64,000 nt of DNA from Ancylobacter sp. TS-1 (GTDB lineage Bacteria > Pseudomonadota > Alphaproteobacteria > Rhizobiales > Xanthobacteraceae): contig NZ_CP045144.1 of the NCBI RefSeq assembly GCF_009223885.1, forward strand, positions 372,001 through 436,000, written 5' to 3'. The notes under the pieces are model-generated. The model was not told the DNA's origin. It made no database searches and worked only from the letters and a program-made list of their open reading frames with translations. Made by a program: the position numbers and the translations under genes. Positions 1 to 8,758 of this stretch are shown piece after piece (position 1 is the first letter of the stretch; each line of letters begins with the position of its first letter).

Positions 1-1
1 C

Positions 2-280
2 GAGAATCTCGGCACCGGCAAGGTCGAACCGGCGCGCTTCACCTATGACGGCAAGGAAGTGGAGGGCTGGAAGCTCAGCTTCACGCCCTTCATCCAGGAC
101 CCGAACAAGGACAAGCTGCTCGAGCTGGCCGGGCGCCGCTACGAGTTCCTGTTCTCGGACGCGGTGCCGGGCGGCCTTTATTCCATCGACGTCGTCACGC
201 CCAAGGCGGACGGCTCGTCCAACATCATCGAGACCCGCCTCGCCTTCACCGGTGCGACCAGCACGCCGACGGCGAAGTAG
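2..280 (+). CDS. C-terminal fragment of an unrecognised protein
   Basis: This reading frame is open from the window edge and ends at TAG (278-280), so the true start lies upstream. The visible 92 residues look like a soluble beta-rich domain with alternating charged and hydrophobic stretches, and no cysteine or membrane segment is visible. It ends 22 bases before the next gene on the same strand, so the two are probably co-transcribed. I do not recognise the family. The SoxYZ-like gene nearby suggests a role in the periplasm, but that is inference from neighbours only. Confidence 0.6.
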   Translation, partial: ENLGTGKVEPARFTYDGKEVEGWKLSFTPFIQDPNKDKLLELAGRRYEFLFSDAVPGGLYSIDVVTPKADGSSNIIETRLAFTGATSTPTAK

Positions 281-302
281 ACGGGCGACCGGGAGAGACG
301 CC

Positions 303-809
303 ATGTGGAAGAACGCCATGCGGAACGGAAGGCGCGTTCGAGGGGTCAAGCTGATGGGCACGCCGGCGCGGTTCGCGTCGGCGACGCTCGTCGCGCTTGC
401 GCTGGGGGCTGGGGGCGCGGTGGCGCAGGAGGCCGGCGCGACGACAAGCTCGGGCCTCAGCGTCGGCCTCGCGCCGGGCGTCACTCCCGGCGTCTCCCGG
501 CCTGCGACCTCCGGGCCGGCGGCCGGGCTGATCAACGACTATCCGACGGTGGCGCGCGCCGACTACGTGTTCGGCTGCATGGCGGCGAACGGCCAGACCC
601 GGCCGGCGCTGGAAAAGTGCTCCTGCTCGATCGACACCATCGCGACCATCCTGCCCTATGAACGCTATGTCGAGGCCGAGACCATCCTCAGCGTCGGACA
701 GGTCGCCGGCCATCAGTCCGAGCTGTTCCGCTCGGCCGGCATCTTCCGCGACATCGTGGCCGACCTGCGCCGGGCGCAGGCGGAAGCGGAAGTCACCTGC
801 TTCTACTGA
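303..809 (+). CDS. Exported cysteine-containing hypothetical protein
   Basis: A 168-residue protein. The ATG at 303 follows a GGGAGAG ribosome-binding site; an in-frame ATG at 354 is an alternative start nearer the signal sequence. Residues about 20-42 form a signal peptide ending in AVAQ, followed by a Pro/Gly/Ser-rich spacer to about residue 75. The conserved-looking part (residues 79-168) carries Cys92, a CSC pair (Cys106 and Cys108) and Cys166 near the C-terminus, suggesting disulfides or a metal/redox site in the periplasm. It lies next to a SoxYZ-like carrier, on the opposite strand and convergent with it. Small exported cysteine proteins of this kind occur near PQQ-dependent alcohol dehydrogenase genes. 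The exact function is unknown. Confidence 0.75.
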   Translation: MWKNAMRNGRRVRGVKLMGTPARFASATLVALALGAGGAVAQEAGATTSSGLSVGLAPGVTPGVSRPATSGPAAGLINDYPTVARADYVFGCMAANGQTRPALEKCSCSIDTIATILPYERYVEAETILSVGQVAGHQSELFRSAGIFRDIVADLRRAQAEAEVTCFY

Positions 810-908
810 GGCCGGTTTGCCCGTGAAGACGGGCGGCGGCGGGGCCGCGCCTTGAGCGCCGCGACCCCGGAGCGCGCTGGCGCGCGTCCGGGATGACGGT
901 GACGGGGC

Positions 909-1730
909 TCAGCCTGCCGGCTTTAGTTCGCCCTCGAACTTGCGCCCGTCCGTGTCGCCGGCATCGACATGGATTTCCCGCCCCGTGGGCTCGTAGGAGA
1001 CGCGGATCGCCGGGTCCTCGCTCAGCGAGATGCCGCCCTCCATCGAGAAGACCAGCGCGTCGCCCTGCATGACCTTGATGTTGTCGACGAACTGGGCGGG
1101 AATATAGGTGCGCGTCAGCGGGTCCATCTGCAGGCCGGAATAGTTCGGATGGCGGATCATGAGCTGGAGCTGCGACACCCGGCTCGCCTTGCTGGCATCG
1201 CTCAGGCCGTCGGCGCTGACGGATTTCAGCTTCAGCTGGCCGAGATTCTTCAGCGCCGTCTCCTCATCCTTCATCGCCGGCGCCGAGCAGCCGCCGGAGG
1301 CTTTCACATAGCTCTCGGCCATGTGCAGGCCGCCATCGCTGGTTTCGGCAATAACGCGCACATAGGAGTAGGAATTGACCCGCAGCCGGGTGCCGAGCGC
1401 GACGTCGCGGCGCTCGCCCCCGAAGGTGAAGGTGGCGGCGACCGGCGCGGGGTTCTCGTCGACGATGACGGTGAGCTTGCTGATCGTGCGCGGATCGCCG
1501 GCGGGCAGCATCACCTCGACCTCGATCGGCACCATGGCGGCATCTTCCGCCCGCTTGGGCGCGGTGAGGTGCACGAGCGGGCTCGCTTCCTCGATAGGGC
1601 GCTCGCCGAACACGTCCGGCTTGAGCGACTTCCAGCTGGCGTCGGCGCCGGGCTCCTGCGCCGCGGCCGCGCTGACGGCGAGGGCGGAGAACAGGGCGAC
1701 GGCAAGAATCAGGCGGATTCGGCGATGCAT
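909..1730 (-). CDS. Quinoprotein dehydrogenase-associated SoxYZ-like carrier
   Basis: A 273-residue exported protein with a signal peptide (residues 1-24, cleavage near AAAQ). It fuses a SoxY-like domain (about 36-155) to a SoxZ-like domain (about 165-270). In SoxY the C-terminal GGCGG arm carries the sulfur intermediate on its cysteine; here the equivalent is SGGCSAP with Cys148, so the thiol is retained but the swinging-arm sequence is changed and sits inside the fusion. Fused SoxYZ proteins of this type are a recognised family found beside PQQ-dependent alcohol and methanol dehydrogenase genes, not in thiosulfate oxidation operons. GGGAGA lies just upstream of the ATG (1728-1730). No dehydrogenase gene is inside this window. 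Confidence 0.85.
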   Translation of the reverse strand: MHRRIRLILAVALFSALAVSAAAAQEPGADASWKSLKPDVFGERPIEEASPLVHLTAPKRAEDAAMVPIEVEVMLPAGDPRTISKLTVIVDENPAPVAATFTFGGERRDVALGTRLRVNSYSYVRVIAETSDGGLHMAESYVKASGGCSAPAMKDEETALKNLGQLKLKSVSADGLSDASKASRVSQLQLMIRHPNYSGLQMDPLTRTYIPAQFVDNIKVMQGDALVFSMEGGISLSEDPAIRVSYEPTGREIHVDAGDTDGRKFEGELKPAG

Positions 1731-1964
1731 GGCGATCTCCCGGGGCCCGTCGGATCGTTCATCGTCCGGCGGTTACCTGCATCATACGCCCTTGTGGCGT
1801 GGAATTGCAGGCACGAACACGCGAGCGCGTCGGTCGGTCGCTGCCGGTGCCGTTCCGTTCACTTTGCCGTGCCTTGCCGCTTCCGCGCGGGCCTCGCCGG
1901 TGCGATGTTCGCGCCGTGGCGTCGCCCTGTCCGGCGCCGATGCGAAATCAGGACGTAGCCGCTC

Positions 1965-2291
1965 ATGCTTTCCCGCCGCTCGCTGTTCCAGGCCCTCGCC
2001 GCCGCACTCATTGCCGCTCCGCTCGGCGCTGCGGCGGTATCGGATGCGCAGGCCCAGTCCATCCCGACCAGCCGCCCGCCGACGCCGCGCCGCGAGCCGC
2101 GCCCCGCGCCGCGCCGGGGCTATACCTGGGTGCCCGGCCACTGGGCATGGAAAGCGCGCAGCGGCTGGATCTGGACGCCGGGGCACTGGGAAGAGAACCG
2201 GCGCGGCTTCGAGTTCGTCGGCCCGCGCTGGGTTCTCCGCCGGGGCCAGTGGATCTACGAGCCGGGCCGCTGGGTGCGCAGCTGGCGCTGA
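1965..2291 (+). CDS. Small exported WXXGXW-repeat protein
   Basis: A 108-residue protein. The N-terminus has a twin-arginine-like SRRSLF followed by a hydrophobic stretch and an AQA-type cleavage site near residue 31. After a Pro/Arg-rich spacer there are repeated aromatic motifs: WVPGHW, WTPGHW and, in weaker form, a YEPGRW copy near the C-terminus. This is the YXWXXGXW/WXXGXW family of small periplasmic or surface proteins; its molecular function is not established. It reads away from the SoxYZ-like gene. It is strongly basic, so electrostatic binding to the envelope is possible (inference). Confidence 0.75.
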   Translation: MLSRRSLFQALAAALIAAPLGAAAVSDAQAQSIPTSRPPTPRREPRPAPRRGYTWVPGHWAWKARSGWIWTPGHWEENRRGFEFVGPRWVLRRGQWIYEPGRWVRSWR

Positions 2292-2409
2292 GGGAGCTTG
2301 GCGGCGGTAGCGGGCAGGGGATGATTCTTCTCAACGAACCCGCCGCGGTGCGATTGTAGGCTTGGAGCACCAGAGTTAATCTGACTGCGAATCCAACCGG
2401 GGGTCTCCT

Positions 2410-2631
2410 ATGTCCAAGTCCATCGCCATCAAGCTTTCCGCCGTCGCCATCGTCGCTCTCGTCGCGGCGGGCTGCACCACCACCGAACGCCGCGTGGGTA
2501 CGGGCGCGCTCATCGGCGCCGGCACGGGCGCCGTCATCGGCGGCATCGCTGGCGGCGGCACGGGCGCGGCCTGGGGCGCGGGCATCGGCGCGGTGGCCGG
2601 CGGCGCCATCGGTGCCGCGACCGCCAAGTGA
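2410..2631 (+). CDS. Small glycine-zipper lipoprotein
   Basis: A 73-residue protein starting at ATG 2410. It has a short lipoprotein signal with lipobox LVAAGC (Cys21), so it should be lipid-anchored. The mature part is almost entirely Gly/Ala with GxxxG spacing (residues 29-72), the glycine-zipper pattern of small outer-membrane lipoproteins (entericidin/OsmB/SlyB-like). The TGA stop lies inside a 17-bp tandem repeat, and a strong terminator follows at 2698. Such proteins are commonly envelope-stress responsive, but nothing here shows the regulation. Confidence 0.8.
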   Translation: MSKSIAIKLSAVAIVALVAAGCTTTERRVGTGALIGAGTGAVIGGIAGGGTGAAWGAGIGAVAGGAIGAATAK

Positions 2632-2674
2632 TCGCTGCTGCCAAGTGATCGCTGCTGCCAAGTGATCGCGACCG
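2624..2674 (+). repeat. 17-bp tandem repeat across a stop codon
   Basis: Two perfect 17-base copies beginning CCAAGTGATCG (2624-2640 and 2641-2657) are followed by a third whose first 12 bases match (2658-2674). The first copy covers the last codon and stop of the glycine-zipper lipoprotein, so the array duplicates the Lys-stop end of the gene without changing the protein. Confidence 0.9.
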
Positions 2675-2697
2675 ACGCATTGCGTTGAGACCGACGA

Positions 2698-2727
2698 GGC
2701 CGCGCTCCGGAAACGGGCGCGGCCTTT
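2698..2727 (+). terminator. Rho-independent terminator after the lipoprotein gene
   Basis: A 10-bp GC-rich stem (2698-2707 with 2715-2724, one G-T pair) has a 7-base loop and is followed by TTT. It lies 66 bases past the lipoprotein stop and before the ArsC-like gene. Confidence 0.75.
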
Positions 2728-2771
2728 CGCTGTCCGCCCGGCGCGGCGGCCATTGCAGGACGGGGACGGGC

Positions 2772-3119
2772 GTGAGCGTCACGATCTACGGCATCAAGAA
2801 CTGCGACACGATGAAGAAGGCCCGCGCCTGGCTCGACGGGCACGGCATCGCCTACGCCTTCCACGACTACAAGGCGTCGGGCATCGACGCCGGCCATCTG
2901 AAGGAGTGGGCCGGCAAGGCCGGCTGGCAGACCCTGCTCAACCGCGCCGGCACCACCTTCCGCAAGCTCGACGACGCCGACAGGGCGGATATCGACGAGG
3001 CGAAGGCGCTGGCGCTGATGCAGGCGCAGCCCTCGCTCATCAAGCGCCCGGTGCTGGATGTCGACGGCGCGCTGCTGGTCGGCTTCAAGCCGGAAGCCTA
3101 TGAGAAGCAGTTCGGCTGA
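2772..3119 (+). CDS. ArsC/Spx-family thioredoxin-fold protein (YffB-like)
   Basis: A 115-residue protein. I chose GTG 2772 because the family begins almost directly with the strand TIYGIKNCDT and there is a GGACGGGGA-type site upstream; the longer frame to 2685 reads through the terminator. The single cysteine of NCDTMKKA sits at the active-site position of arsenate-reductase-like proteins, and the C-terminal KRPVLDVDG loop also matches. YffB-type members bind glutathione and are not proven arsenate reductases. No ars genes are nearby, so an arsenic role should not be assumed. Confidence 0.85.
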   Translation: MSVTIYGIKNCDTMKKARAWLDGHGIAYAFHDYKASGIDAGHLKEWAGKAGWQTLLNRAGTTFRKLDDADRADIDEAKALALMQAQPSLIKRPVLDVDGALLVGFKPEAYEKQFG

Positions 3120-3127
3120 GCGTTTAG

Positions 3128-3226
3128 CCGTCATCCCGGAATTGCCGCAGGCAATATCCGGGATCGCGCCCCGGCTTCTTCTGCACGCGATCCCGGCTCT
3201 TCGCTGCGCTTCGGCCGGGATGACGG
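3128..3226. repeat. Nested inverted-repeat intergenic element
   Basis: The outer arms CCGTCATCCCGG (3128-3139) and CCGGGATGACGG (3215-3226) are perfectly complementary. Inside are two further hairpins: ATTGCC/GGCAAT (3141-3146 with 3150-3155) and an 11-bp pair (3158-3168 with 3186-3196). The whole folds as a branched structure. This layout is typical of palindromic repeats scattered between genes in rhizobia. A lone half-arm of the same sequence occurs at about 887-899. Confidence 0.8.
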
Positions 3227-3290
3227 CAAAGGGACGGGCAGCGAGCCCTACCCCTTGATCCCGCGCGGCTTCCCTGCCACATCCCGGACC

Positions 3291-4898
3291 ATGAACGCGC
3301 TCTCCAATTCCGCCGCCTCGCCGATCGCGCTCGAAGTCGCGCGCCGACGCACCTTCGCGATCATCTCGCACCCGGACGCGGGCAAGACCACGCTGACCGA
3401 AAAGCTGCTGCTGTTCGGCGGCGCGATCCAGCTCGCCGGCCAGGTGCGCGCCAAGAAGGACCGGCGCTCGACGCGCTCGGACTGGATGGCCATCGAGCGC
3501 GAGCGCGGCATTTCGGTCGCCACCTCGGTGATGACCTTCGAGTTCGACGGCCATGTGTTCAACCTGCTGGACACGCCGGGCCATGAGGACTTTTCGGAGG
3601 ACACCTACCGCACGCTGACCGCCGTCGACGCGGCGGTGATGGTGATCGACGCCGCCAAGGGCATCGAGGCGCGCACCCGCAAGCTGCTGGAAGTGTGCCG
3701 CCTGCGCGACATTCCGATCATCACCTTCATCAACAAGATGGACCGCGAGAGCCGCGACCCGTTCGAGATCCTCGACGAGATCGAGAAGACGCTGGCGCTC
3801 GACACCACGCCGATGACCTGGCCGGTCGGGCGCGGGCGCGACTTTGTCGGTACCATGGACATCGCCACCGGCGGCATGCGGCTGCTCGACGGCGACGAGG
3901 GCAAGACCGGCGCGCTGCGCCAGATGAGCATGGCCGAGATCGCCGCGCTCAACGTGACGCTGGACGAGGCGGCGCTCGCCGAGGAACTCGGCCTCGTGCG
4001 CGAGGTCTGCAACCCGTTCGAGCTGTCCGCCTTTCTCGAAGGGCACCTCACGCCGGTCTATTTCGGCTCGGCGCTGCGCAATTTCGGCGTCGGCGACCTG
4101 CTCGAAGGGCTCGGCCGCTTCGCCCCGCCCCCGCGCGCCCAGCAGGCCGACAAGCGCCGGGTCGAGGCCGAAGAGCCGCGCATGACGGCCTTCGTCTTCA
4201 AGATCCAGGCGAACATGGACCCCAACCACCGCGACCGCATCGCGTTCGCGCGCCTGTGCTCGGGCAAGCTCCAGCGCGGCATGAAGGCGAAGCTGGTGCG
4301 CACCGGCAAGCCGATGGGCCTCGCCACGCCGCAATTCTTCTTCGCGCAGGACCGTCAGCTCGCCGAGGAAGCCTATGCCGGCGACGTGGTGGGCATCCCC
4401 AATCACGGCAATCTGCGCATCGGCGACACCCTCACCGAGGGCGAGGACATCAACTTCGTCGGCGTGCCGAGCTTCGCGCCGGAAATCCTGCGCCGGGTGA
4501 AGCTGCCCGACGCGATGAAGGCCAAGAAGCTGAAGCAGGCGCTGCAGGAGATGGCGGAAGAGGGCGTGGTGCAGGTGTTCCGCCCCACCGACGGCTCGCC
4601 GGCGCTGGTCGGCGTGGTCGGCCCGCTGCAGCTCGACGTGCTGAAGAACCGGCTGGAGGCCGAGTACGGGCTGGAGGTCGGCTTCGACATGTCGGAGTTC
4701 CAGCTCGCCCGCTGGGTGTCGTCGGAAGACCCCAAGCGGGTCGAGGAGTTCGCCGCCGGCAACAGGCTCTCGACGGCGGAGGATCTCGACGGCGATCTCG
4801 TCTTTCTCAGCCCGTCGGCCTTCATGATCGGCTACACCGGCGACCGCTGGCCGGGCATCGTCTTCACCGATGTGAAGGACGTGAAGAAGGCGGCGTGA
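3291..4898 (+). CDS. prfC: Peptide chain release factor 3 (RF3)
   Basis: A 535-residue translational GTPase that removes RF1/RF2 from the ribosome after peptide release. Starting at ATG 3291, it shows G1 HPDAGKTT (about residues 27-34), G2 near ERGISV, G3 DTPGHEDF and G4 NKMD, then domain II and the RF3-type C-terminal domain ending with YTGDRWPGI. Length matches the family (about 530). A TTG at 3255 would add 12 residues but lies close to the upstream repeat element and has poorer context. It ends 12 bases before the stop of the convergent diguanylate cyclase gene. Confidence 0.97.
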   Translation: MNALSNSAASPIALEVARRRTFAIISHPDAGKTTLTEKLLLFGGAIQLAGQVRAKKDRRSTRSDWMAIERERGISVATSVMTFEFDGHVFNLLDTPGHEDFSEDTYRTLTAVDAAVMVIDAAKGIEARTRKLLEVCRLRDIPIITFINKMDRESRDPFEILDEIEKTLALDTTPMTWPVGRGRDFVGTMDIATGGMRLLDGDEGKTGALRQMSMAEIAALNVTLDEAALAEELGLVREVCNPFELSAFLEGHLTPVYFGSALRNFGVGDLLEGLGRFAPPPRAQQADKRRVEAEEPRMTAFVFKIQANMDPNHRDRIAFARLCSGKLQRGMKAKLVRTGKPMGLATPQFFFAQDRQLAEEAYAGDVVGIPNHGNLRIGDTLTEGEDINFVGVPSFAPEILRRVKLPDAMKAKKLKQALQEMAEEGVVQVFRPTDGSPALVGVVGPLQLDVLKNRLEAEYGLEVGFDMSEFQLARWVSSEDPKRVEEFAAGNRLSTAEDLDGDLVFLSPSAFMIGYTGDRWPGIVFTDVKDVKKAA

Positions 4899-4910
4899 CC
4901 GGCGGGCCGG

Positions 4911-6110
4911 CTAGAGCGCCTGCAGGCTGGCGCGGCTCGACGCGATCCGCGGGTCGGCGATGACCACGCTGTCGCGGCCGGCATTCTTGGCGGCGTAGAG
5001 CGCCTTGTCGGCGTCGTTCAGTACCTGCTCGAAGCCCGCGCCGTTCATGAAGGCGATGCCGGCGCTGACCGATGCCTCGAGCCCTGCGATCTCCAGTTCC
5101 GCCGTCAGTTCCCGGAAGCGGTGCCGGATCCGCTCGGCCGCGCCCAGCGCCTCCTTGGCCGAGGCCGCCGGCAGAAGCACGGCGAACTCCTCGCCGCCCA
5201 GCCGCGCCGTGATCGCCGGTTGCGGGGCGTGATGCGTCATGGCGCGGGCGAAGAGAATGATGACCCTGTCGCCGGTGGCATGGCCGTGCTGGTCGTTGAT
5301 CGCCTTGAAGCGGTCGAGGTCGAAGACGATCACGGCGGTCCCCTCCGCCAGCGCCAGGCTGGCGGCGGCTTCGAACAGCGCGCGCCGGTTGAGCAGGCCG
5401 GTCAGCGCATCGGTCATCGCCTCCAGCCGGTGGTGGCGGGCGATGCGCGCCTGATTGAGCGTGAGCGTCACGGCGCCGACGCCGGGTATGCAGGCGATCA
5501 TGACGAGGAGCGACAGGTTTTCCGCCCAGCCCTGCGGGGCGGAATCGAGCACGGGCTGCCCGCTCTTCAGAAGCTCGACAGCGCAGGCGAGGAAGGACAG
5601 CGCCATGGCGGTATACAGGCCGCACAGGCTGGCGATGGCATAGGGCGCCTCTCGCCGGGCCTGCCAGTACTGGCCGGCCGTGAGCAGCAGCAGCGCGCCG
5701 ACGGCGAGGTTGATCGGGACGAAGCCGAGGCCGGTATAGCCCGCCGCCAGCGCCGGCAGCGCCAGCACCCAGCTCGCCAGCGTCAGGCGAATGACCAGGG
5801 GGCGCGGCGAGCGGTCGGTCCGGAAGCGATAGCCGGCCCCCACCAGCAGCGAGAGGCCGGCGATGATGATGGCGAAGGCAACGACGCCCGCCAGGGGCAC
5901 CGGGTGCGCCACATAGAAGCCGTAGATCAGCAGCCCGAGGCCGGAAACGGCGCCGCCGGCCGAGCAGGCCAGCAGATAGCCGTCCTTGGGCGCCATCAGC
6001 CAGCCCATGAAGATCATGATCGACAGGCAGGCTGCCGATATGCCGACGGCCGTCAGCAGAGTGACGTAATCAAGCAGCATGGCAATGGCCGTTGCGGGTT
6101 CGGCGGGCAT
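4911..6110 (-). CDS. Membrane-bound GGDEF diguanylate cyclase (no I-site)
   Basis: About 399 residues from ATG 6110, which has a TAAGGG-like site; ATG 6080 and ATG 6137 are alternatives. The N-terminal half has several hydrophobic segments (about seven or eight) forming a membrane sensor region without a recognised ligand domain. The C-terminal half is a GGDEF domain with an intact GGEEF active site, preceded by [12 protein letters not shown] and [15 protein letters not shown], so it should make c-di-GMP. The inhibitory RxxD five residues before GGEEF is absent (sequence PAITARL), so the usual product inhibition is probably missing. It acts at the inner membrane; its targets are unknown. Confidence 0.92.
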   Translation of the reverse strand: MPAEPATAIAMLLDYVTLLTAVGISAACLSIMIFMGWLMAPKDGYLLACSAGGAVSGLGLLIYGFYVAHPVPLAGVVAFAIIIAGLSLLVGAGYRFRTDRSPRPLVIRLTLASWVLALPALAAGYTGLGFVPINLAVGALLLLTAGQYWQARREAPYAIASLCGLYTAMALSFLACAVELLKSGQPVLDSAPQGWAENLSLLVMIACIPGVGAVTLTLNQARIARHHRLEAMTDALTGLLNRRALFEAAASLALAEGTAVIVFDLDRFKAINDQHGHATGDRVIILFARAMTHHAPQPAITARLGGEEFAVLLPAASAKEALGAAERIRHRFRELTAELEIAGLEASVSAGIAFMNGAGFEQVLNDADKALYAAKNAGRDSVVIADPRIASSRASLQAL

Positions 6111-6181
6111 GCTGCCCTTACGGGAGACGCGATGCAATCCGTCGTCGTGATCGACCTCGCCCGCGCGGGACGATTTTCCGC

Positions 6182-6958
6182 TCAGCGGGTCACGATGATC
6201 CGGGTATTGGCGCTGCCATATTCCTTCACCAGGGCGAACAGCGCCGCCGCATTGTTCGGGTGGAGGCGCACGCAGCCATGCGAGGCGGGGCGGCCGAGCC
6301 GGCGAATGTCGGTGGTGCCGTGGATGGCATAGCCGCCATTGAAGAAGATCGAGTAGGGCATCGGCGCGTTGTCGTATTTACGCGAGTAGTAGCGCCGGTG
6401 CATGCGCTGGACCCCGTAGCTTCCGGTCGGGGTCCGGTAGCCCTTGCGGGCAGTCGAGACCGGCCAGGAATAGCGCGGCTGGCCGTCGACGATGACCTCC
6501 ATGCGCTGCTTCGACAGGTTGATCTGGGCCACCACGATGCGCGGGGCGACCGGCTCCGGCGCCGTCGCGGCCGGCGTCACCGACGCGACGGGCGCGTTCG
6601 CGGCCGGGGTGGCGACGGCAGCCGCAGGAGTGGCGACGGGAATGGCAGGGGCGGCGGCCGGCATCGCCGGGGTGGCAATGGGGGTGGCGATTGCGGTGGC
6701 CGGCGTCGCGTCGGAGGGCGACGGCGATGCGGAGGCGGGCGTCGTTGCCGCCTGCACGGCCGCCGGCTGCATGGGCACGCCATGCGCCGCTCCGGCGGGC
6801 AGGGTCGCCGCCTGCGCCTCCGGCCCGGGGATCGTCGCGCCGGGCCTGGCGAGGGACGGCGCGGCGCTGCCGTCCGGCTGGGCGAGGCTTTCCGCATGGA
6901 CGGGAAGCGCCGTCAGCAGCGACGCGGCCATGGCGAGCACAGTGAACAGGGACTTCAT
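6182..6958 (-). CDS. Periplasmic L,D-transpeptidase (YkuD domain)
   Basis: A 258-residue protein with a signal peptide (1-22, ending VHA). A long Ala/Pro/Thr-rich low-complexity linker follows to about residue 138, then a YkuD catalytic domain. The motif HG (213-214) and SHGCVRLHP with Cys229 are the active site that makes 3-3 peptidoglycan cross-links or attaches proteins to peptidoglycan. The linker probably spans periplasmic distance to the wall. It stands alone on the minus strand, divergent from the NnrU-like gene with a 217-base shared upstream region. Confidence 0.93.
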   Translation of the reverse strand: MKSLFTVLAMAASLLTALPVHAESLAQPDGSAAPSLARPGATIPGPEAQAATLPAGAAHGVPMQPAAVQAATTPASASPSPSDATPATAIATPIATPAMPAAAPAIPVATPAAAVATPAANAPVASVTPAATAPEPVAPRIVVAQINLSKQRMEVIVDGQPRYSWPVSTARKGYRTPTGSYGVQRMHRRYYSRKYDNAPMPYSIFFNGGYAIHGTTDIRRLGRPASHGCVRLHPNNAAALFALVKEYGSANTRIIVTR

Positions 6959-7175
6959 GCCGGCTCTCCCCCAGATTGCGGCAGCATTCTGACATGCGGA
7001 GGCGGCGCGGTGGAGCGCCGATGCCGGCTATGGTTTACACAACCGTATGATCGCAAGGCGCCGGCCGGCCCGCGCCGCGCGTCCGCCGGTCCCTTACGGA
7101 CGCGCGGAACGACCGATGGCGCTTCGATTGGAAACGATCTAGCGTCGCGCCGGAATCCAATCCGGGAGCGCTTCA

Positions 7176-7745
7176 ATGATCCTGATGCTGGTGGGCCTCG
7201 CCCTCTTCGTCGCCATCCACGTCGTCGCCGCGCGCCGCAAGGCCGGCGCCGCCGCCTTCGCCGGCATGGGCACGACGACCTATCGCACCCTCCATGCCGT
7301 CGTGGCGGTGGCCGGGCTGGCGCTCATCGCCTACGGCTTCGGCCAGTGGCGCGCGGAAGGCCCGCTCCAGCTCTACATCCCGCCGGTTGGGCTGCGCCAT
7401 CTCGCGCTGCTGCTGATGCTGGTCGCCTGCATCGCCGCAATCGCCGCGCTGGTGCCGAGCCACATCAAGGCGTGGCTGAAATTTCCCTTCCTCGTCGCCA
7501 TCAAGATCTGGGCGCTGGCGCATCTGCTGGCCAATGGCGACGCCGCGACGGTTACGCTGGCGGTGGTCATTCTCGGCTGGGCCGTGGCCCTGCGCATCCT
7601 CGCCAAGCGCCGTGGCGCGCCGCTGCCGGTGGCCCCTGCTGGCTGGTCGGGCGACCTCGTTGCGGTCGTCGGGGGTGTCGTGCTTTATGCCGTCCTCACC
7701 TTCTGGTTCCACCCCTACATCGTCGGGGTGCCGGTGATGGGTTGA
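7176..7745 (+). CDS. NnrU-family membrane protein
   Basis: A 189-residue protein from ATG 7176 with a GGGAG site. It has five or six predicted hydrophobic helices and the NnrU-family histidines (IHV near the start, [21 protein letters not shown] near the end). NnrU proteins were named from denitrification loci, and related proteins such as Z-ISO act on tetrapyrrole or carotenoid-type substrates using haem. No denitrification genes are in this window, so the role is open. It is followed 53 bases later by panB. Confidence 0.85.
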   Translation: MILMLVGLALFVAIHVVAARRKAGAAAFAGMGTTTYRTLHAVVAVAGLALIAYGFGQWRAEGPLQLYIPPVGLRHLALLLMLVACIAAIAALVPSHIKAWLKFPFLVAIKIWALAHLLANGDAATVTLAVVILGWAVALRILAKRRGAPLPVAPAGWSGDLVAVVGGVVLYAVLTFWFHPYIVGVPVMG

Positions 7746-7798
7746 GCGGCGCGCCCGCAAAAGCGCGCGCCGCGACGAGCAAGAGGAACACGCCAGAC

Positions 7799-8620
7799 AT
7801 GTCCGTCCAGTCCGCCGCGCGCCGTCTGACCGCACCGGATATCCGTGCGAAGAAGGGCGGCGATCCGATCGTCTCGCTGACCGCCTACCACGCCCACACG
7901 GCCCGCCTCATCGACCCGCATGTCGACTTCATGCTGGTGGGCGATTCGCTGGGCATGGTGATGCACGGCATGGAGACGACGGTGCCGGTGACGGTCGACA
8001 TGATGATCCTGCAGGGGCAGGCGGTCATGCGCGGCTCCTCGCGGGCTCTGGTGGTGGTGGACCTGCCCTTCGGCTCCTATGAGGGCTCGCCGCAGCAGGC
8101 CTTCGCCACCGCCGCGCGGGTGCTGAAGGAAACCGGCGCCGGCGCGATCAAGCTGGAAGGCGGGCGGCGCATGGCCGAGACCGTGCGCTTCCTCGCCGAC
8201 CGCGGCGTGCCGGTCATGGGCCATGTCGGGCTGACCCCGCAGGCGATCAACACGCTGGGCTCGTTCAAGGCGCTTGGCCGCGACGAGGCGAGCGCGGCGC
8301 TCATCCTCGACGATGCCCGCTCCATCGCCGATGCCGGCGCCTTCTCCATCGTGCTGGAGGCGATCTCCGAGCCGCTGGCCCGGCAGATCACCCGGGAGGT
8401 GGCGCCGCCGACCATCGGCATCGGCGGCTCGCCCGCCTGCGACGGGCAGATTCTGGTGCTGGAGGACATGCTCGGCCTGTCCGACCGGGTGCCGAAATTC
8501 GTGAAGAAGTTCGCCGATATCGGCCCGTCCATCGGGGCGGCGGTCGAGTCCTATGCCAGCGAGGTGCGGGCGCGCAGCTTCCCCGGGCCCGAGCACGTCT
8601 ACGCCCCGAAGAAGTCCTGA
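7799..8620 (+). CDS. panB: Ketopantoate hydroxymethyltransferase
   Basis: A 273-residue enzyme that adds a hydroxymethyl group from 5,10-methylene-tetrahydrofolate to 2-oxoisovalerate, the first committed step to pantothenate and CoA. ATG 7799 has AGAGGAA upstream. Family motifs include [13 protein letters not shown], the metal-binding [16 protein letters not shown] and GHVGLTPQ, and [14 protein letters not shown]. Length is normal. panC is not adjacent. Confidence 0.96.
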   Translation: MSVQSAARRLTAPDIRAKKGGDPIVSLTAYHAHTARLIDPHVDFMLVGDSLGMVMHGMETTVPVTVDMMILQGQAVMRGSSRALVVVDLPFGSYEGSPQQAFATAARVLKETGAGAIKLEGGRRMAETVRFLADRGVPVMGHVGLTPQAINTLGSFKALGRDEASAALILDDARSIADAGAFSIVLEAISEPLARQITREVAPPTIGIGGSPACDGQILVLEDMLGLSDRVPKFVKKFADIGPSIGAAVESYASEVRARSFPGPEHVYAPKKS

Positions 8621-8758
8621 AAAGACAAGCCGGCCGGCGAGGTTGCGCGGGTTCCGGCGCGATTTGCCTTGTTGAGGCCGCATCGCTAGTTTACCCGGCC
8701 CTTTCCAGTACGGCCCACCGGCGCACGGGCCTTTTGACGAGCTTTCGACGGACGCGAC

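Noticed and set aside
2772..3119. Arsenic-resistance role for the ArsC-like gene
   Set aside because: It is a YffB-type single-domain protein with no arsB, arsR or acr3 nearby.
2376..4406. 676-residue minus-strand open frame opposite prfC
   Set aside because: It is a GC-rich shadow of prfC and reads through the 3128-3226 repeat; no domain is recognisable, whereas prfC is a clear full-length gene.
6378..6995. 205-residue frame overlapping the L,D-transpeptidase
   Set aside because: Arg/Gly/Pro-rich shadow in another frame of the true gene.
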